From: DASSFG01 sp035547915
Lineage (GTDB): Bacteria; Planctomycetota; Planctomycetia; Pirellulales; JAICIG01
Assembly: GCA_035547915.1 (NCBI GenBank)
Contig: DASZTS010000087.1
Location: 1-64,000 of the forward strand
Reading direction: 5' to 3'
Length of the DNA: 64,000 nt
Below, one piece after another: positions 60,727-64,000 of this stretch; within the stretch, counting starts at the first letter, position 1, and each line of letters opens with the position of its first letter. The notes below the pieces were generated by a model. That model saw only the letters and a list, made by a program, of their open reading frames with translations, had not been told where the DNA came from and did no database searches. The position numbers and the translations under genes are program-made.

Positions 60727-62256
60727 ATGCGACCGTTAGCCGCCACCTTCCTCCTTGCTTTTGTTCACGTCCAGCCCGCACCGGCGGCCGAATCGGCCGC
60801 TATGAACGCCTTGGCGTCGATCACTTCGGCCGACCTGCGCCGGCATGCCGAGCATCTGGCCGACGATACGCTCGAAGGCCGCGAGGCGGGAACGCGTGGT
60901 GGCCAAGCCGCCGCCCATTACATTGGCCGAGAATTCCAGCGACACCACCTGGCCGGCGGTGCGAACGCTCGCAGCTATTTTCAGACATTCGGGGCCCAAT
61001 ATCGCAATATTCTGGGCCTGTTGGAAGGAACCGATCCGCAACTCAAAGACGAGGTGATTGTGGTCGGAGCCCACTACGATCATGTCGGATACGGCAATGC
61101 TCAAAACAGCTACGGTCCCACCGGTTACATCCATAACGGGGCCGACGACAATGCCAGCGGCGTAGCCGGGCTGCTCGAAATCGTCGAAGCTTTTTCGCGA
61201 TTCGAACAAAAGCCAAGACGAACGGTCCTCTTCGCGTTCTGGGACGGGGAAGAGAAAGGCCTGCTCGGTTCCGAACATTGGGTAGCTCACCCGACCGTTC
61301 CCCTCGAAAAGGTTAAACTCGCCGTCAACCTCGATATGATCGGTCGCCTCAAGCGCGATCGAATGGAAACGTACGGCATTCGTACGGCGTATGGTCTGCG
61401 CCGGCTGCTGAGCCTGAGCAATGCCGAAAGCGATCTGACTTTCGATTTCTCGTGGACTATGCGAGAAGACAGTGATCACTATTCCTTTTACAAGCGCAAC
61501 GTGCCGGTGCTCATGCTCCATACGGGGCTGCACTCCGACTACCACCGTCCCAGCGACGATGTAGAAAAGCTCGACTTCGTGGGGATGGAGCGGATTACGC
61601 GGATGCTCTTCGACCTGGTCCGAAATGTGGCCAACGAGCCCCGGTTATCGGGCTTTCGCGGCGCGGCGCGTAGTGAAGCATCGGAGTCGCGCCAACGGCG
61701 AGAGCAGCCGCTGACGCCCGTTGCGCCGCGCCTTGGCGTGGTCTGGAATCAGTCGGACGAAGGTCAGGGCCGGGGGCTACGGGTGCTTAACGTCGCGTCC
61801 GGGTCGTCCGCATCGCGGGCCGGTCTGCGTGCGGGTGACCGCATTCTGCGCTTCAACGGGAATGACGTCACGCTCGGGGCCGATTTGCGTGGGCTGGTGT
61901 TGGCGGCGGAGAAGCCGGTGACGCTGACGATTGCGCGGGACGGCTCGGCACAACCAATCAATCTGTCGTTCGAACTCGTCGGCCCGCCGGTGCGGCTGGG
62001 GCTTTCCTGGCGCAGCGATGATGCAGAACCACGGACCGTCATCGTGTCGCGCGTCGTGCCGAGCTCCCCCGTTGCGAAGGCAGGCATACAGGTCAACGAC
62101 CGGATTTACGAGGTATCGGGCCGGCCGTTCGCCAACGATGCAGAATTCAGGCGGCTCCTGGCGGACGCCAACGGGAAGGAGTTGGACTTTCTCACCGAGC
62201 GAGAGGGGCGCGTGCGGACCGTGCCGATCAAGTTCCCAGATTCGGTGAGCAAGTGA
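60727..62256 (+). CDS. Exported M28-family metallopeptidase with two PDZ domains
   Basis: 509 residues from ATG 60727. Signal peptide MRPLAATFLLAFVHVQPAP, cleaved near APAA. The M28 aminopeptidase domain has HYDHVG near 120, HNGADDNASGVAG, FWDGEEKGLLGSEHW, NLDMIGR and HTGLHSDYHRPSDD, giving the expected two-zinc ligands. Two PDZ repeats follow (about 330-410 and 420-505; LNVASGSSASRAGLRAGDRI and VVPSSPVAKAGIQVNDRI). A secreted peptidase, typical of planctomycetes. Chromosomal, outside the element. Confidence 0.88.
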   Translation: MRPLAATFLLAFVHVQPAPAAESAAMNALASITSADLRRHAEHLADDTLEGREAGTRGGQAAAHYIGREFQRHHLAGGANARSYFQTFGAQYRNILGLLEGTDPQLKDEVIVVGAHYDHVGYGNAQNSYGPTGYIHNGADDNASGVAGLLEIVEAFSRFEQKPRRTVLFAFWDGEEKGLLGSEHWVAHPTVPLEKVKLAVNLDMIGRLKRDRMETYGIRTAYGLRRLLSLSNAESDLTFDFSWTMREDSDHYSFYKRNVPVLMLHTGLHSDYHRPSDDVEKLDFVGMERITRMLFDLVRNVANEPRLSGFRGAARSEASESRQRREQPLTPVAPRLGVVWNQSDEGQGRGLRVLNVASGSSASRAGLRAGDRILRFNGNDVTLGADLRGLVLAAEKPVTLTIARDGSAQPINLSFELVGPPVRLGLSWRSDDAEPRTVIVSRVVPSSPVAKAGIQVNDRIYEVSGRPFANDAEFRRLLADANGKELDFLTEREGRVRTVPIKFPDSVSK

Positions 62257-62492
62257 GCGATCCGCGCTCCTGTTGCAATGCGCATCATCGCGCCGTTCGA
62301 ACCTTGGAGGGAGACCGCACGAATTCCCTCAAGGCGCAGCTCCGATCTGAAGCGAAGCCGGCACGTGCGTTTCCTGCCTGTCGACACTGGTTGCCGGCTC
62401 TGGGCCAACGCTATACTGAACGCCACGGCGCCGGGAAGCCGTTCTGGTTGTTTTGTCGTTCCCACCAAAACGAATCCTCAGAGATCCCGACC

Positions 62493-63593
62493 ATGATCAG
62501 GCAATCGATCTGTTTGGCAGCGGTTCTAGCGTTTACGACGGCGGCGGTATCCGCGGCCGAACGGCTGAGCGGGCTCGATTGCCAGGGCCAGCCCGATTTG
62601 AAATTCGCCGGGCCCATGGCGTTCGGTCCCGACGGGATCCTGTTCGTGGGCGATCCCGCCAGCGCTGCGGTGTTCGCGATCGATACCGACGATCGCTCCG
62701 GCAACGTTGGCGCTGCGATCAACGTGACGGCCGTGAATCAGCAGGTCGCGGCCCTTCTCGGTTCGGCGCCCGATCAGGTGCTGATCAACGATGTCGCCGT
62801 TAATCCCTTGTCGGGAACGGCCTACCTGAGCGTCTCTCGCGGCCGCGGGCCCGATGCGGTTCCTGTGATTTTGCGAGTGCGCTCCGATGGAAAGCTGGCC
62901 GAACTGGTGCTCGAAAAGGTTCGCTATGCCAAGGCGGCGCTGCCCAACGCGCCAAGCCCGGGCGCCAAGGACCGCCGCGGGAACAGCCAACGGCAAGAAT
63001 CGATTACCGACTTGGCGTATGTGGATGGCCGTGTCGTCGTGGCCGGCCTATCAAACGAGGAGTTTTCGTCGAACTTGCGGACGATTCCTTTCCCGTTCGC
63101 CGACACGGATGCCGGCACCAGTGTCGAGATTTTCCACGCCTCACACGGCAAACTCGAGACCCACGCCCCCGTGCGAACGTTCGTTTCGTACACGATCAAC
63201 GACCAGCCGCATCTGCTGGCCGCCTACACTTGCACGCCGCTGGTCAAGGTGCCGCTCGTCGAGTTGAAGCCCGGCAAGAAGGTGCGCGGCACCACGGTGG
63301 CCGAGCTGGGCAATCACAATCGGCCGCTCGACATCGTCGTATACGAGAAGGGCGGCAAGGAGTATCTGCTCATCGCCAACAGTGCCCGCGGTGTGATGAA
63401 GCTTGCGGCCGACCAACTCGGAGACGCCGAGGGGATCGAGTCGCCCGTCAAGGACACGGCGGGCGTCGGCTACGAGACCGTGGAAGGGTTGAAGGGCGTG
63501 CAGCAGCTCGACAAGCTTGACGACAAGCAAGCGCTGTTGTTGATCGAAGCATCGCCGGGCACCCTGGATTTGCAGACCGTAGCCTTGCCCTAA
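62493..63593 (+). CDS. Secreted propeller-like protein
   Basis: 366 residues from ATG 62493. Signal peptide (IRQSICLAAVLAFTTAAVSA), then repeated beta segments such as GPMAFGPDGILFVGDPASAA, VNPLSGTAYLSVSRG, ITDLAYVDGRVVVAGLSNEE and NRPLDIVVYEKGGKEYLLIA, the style of a multi-blade propeller found in planctomycete surface proteins. No catalytic signature. Function unknown; chromosomal. Confidence 0.7.
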   Translation: MIRQSICLAAVLAFTTAAVSAAERLSGLDCQGQPDLKFAGPMAFGPDGILFVGDPASAAVFAIDTDDRSGNVGAAINVTAVNQQVAALLGSAPDQVLINDVAVNPLSGTAYLSVSRGRGPDAVPVILRVRSDGKLAELVLEKVRYAKAALPNAPSPGAKDRRGNSQRQESITDLAYVDGRVVVAGLSNEEFSSNLRTIPFPFADTDAGTSVEIFHASHGKLETHAPVRTFVSYTINDQPHLLAAYTCTPLVKVPLVELKPGKKVRGTTVAELGNHNRPLDIVVYEKGGKEYLLIANSARGVMKLAADQLGDAEGIESPVKDTAGVGYETVEGLKGVQQLDKLDDKQALLLIEASPGTLDLQTVALP

Positions 63594-63620
63594 TTCCACC
63601 ACGCAGGTCTCAGCAATCGC

Positions 63621-64000
63621 ATGCGGTGCGTCTCGAAAGGGCGCTCTTTGTGGCGCTCCGCGTTAGTTGCGCTTTTATTGGTTTGCAGGCCAGCCGTCGC
63701 CGCGCCATCGGAACCGGCCATTTCGTTGGCCACCGACGGCGACGGCCGGCGCGTGTTTGAATTGCGCCCGCTGGATAGCGAACGCGTAGCTACGTTGCGC
63801 GAGAGGCCGGAGGCCTCGTTTGCAGTCTATGCGGTCTTCGACGCACAGCCGCCGAATCCGCCGCCCCTGGCGGGACGTTATTCAACATTGCCCGACGGGC
63901 TACGGTTCACGCCCCGCTTTCCATTGGAGCCGGGAATGCGCTATCGGGCCGAGTATCGGCAAGACGGGGAAGAGGCGGTCGTCGAGGAATTTCGCATTCC
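63621..64000 (+). CDS. Start of an exported protein, cut by the window end
   Basis: At least 126 residues, from ATG 63621 (MRCVSKGRSLWRSALVALLL) to the window end with no stop. Signal peptide to about residue 30 (PAVAAPSEP). It then shows a beta-sandwich-like body (ATDGDGRRVFELRPLD, LPDGLRFTPRFPLEPGMRY). The last segment resembles Ig-like extracellular domains. No family can be named from this piece. Chromosomal. Confidence 0.6.
   Translation, partial: MRCVSKGRSLWRSALVALLLVCRPAVAAPSEPAISLATDGDGRRVFELRPLDSERVATLRERPEASFAVYAVFDAQPPNPPPLAGRYSTLPDGLRFTPRFPLEPGMRYRAEYRQDGEEAVVEEFRI

Overview
The window reads as a high-GC bacterial chromosome, probably a planctomycete, carrying a 58.7 kb integrated mobile element. 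The planctomycete assignment is inference. It rests on the secreted proteins of the right flank (an M28 peptidase with two PDZ domains, a secreted propeller-like protein and a third exported protein) and on the overall style of the accessory genes. The element is bounded by a perfect 16-bp direct repeat at 1687-1702 and 60405-60420. The right copy is the 3' end of an intact tRNA-Ser(GCT) on the minus strand. The left copy is an orphan followed by a hairpin that looks like the original tRNA terminator. Left of the element is a CRISPR array with 22 repeats and 21 spacers that runs off the window start; no cas gene is visible. Right of the tRNA is ordinary chromosome (60.7-64 kb).

Layout of the element: (1) 1.8-19.4 kb, minus strand, is one tightly packed defence cluster. 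Read 5' to 3' it encodes an XRE regulator, an ImmA/IrrE peptidase, HsdM, HsdS, HsdR, a YgjP-type peptidase, a small PD-(D/E)XK protein, a zinc-ribbon protein with a HEPN-like motif, an unknown protein, a PLD-type nuclease and a large SNF2-type helicase. (2) 19.6-23.2 kb, plus strand and divergent from it, is a five-gene type III CBASS: TRIP13-like ATPase, two HORMA-type proteins, CD-NTase and NucC nuclease. Two 15-bp direct repeats sit between the two divergent units. (3) 23.4-36.8 kb, mainly minus strand, is a plasmid-like module: a giant DarB-type methylase-helicase, ArdC antirestriction protein, a large ParB and small unknown proteins. Two long-hairpin elements precede start codons here. 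(4) 37.2-38.9 kb holds an AlpA-like regulator and a P4-type tyrosine integrase. (5) 39.5-42.7 kb holds a MobF relaxase. (6) 42.9-52.5 kb is cargo that looks AT-richer: an RHS/YD-repeat protein, small immunity-like genes, and lipoprotein and membrane proteins. (7) 52.5-60.5 kb holds a possible regulator, a second ParB, a VirD4/TraG coupling protein, small membrane and excisionase-like genes, and a large serine recombinase next to the right att site. Relaxase and coupling protein are present but no type IV secretion channel was seen, so this is best described as an integrative and mobilizable element (IME).

The most striking observation is that the recombination site lies inside the serine recombinase reading frame. 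When integrated, the frame reads across antisense tRNA-Ser and stops after 12 codons. In the predicted excised circle the same frame continues from the left end for 29 different codons to a stop at 1789-1791. Integration would therefore swap the C-terminus of the recombinase and split its gene between the two ends of the element.
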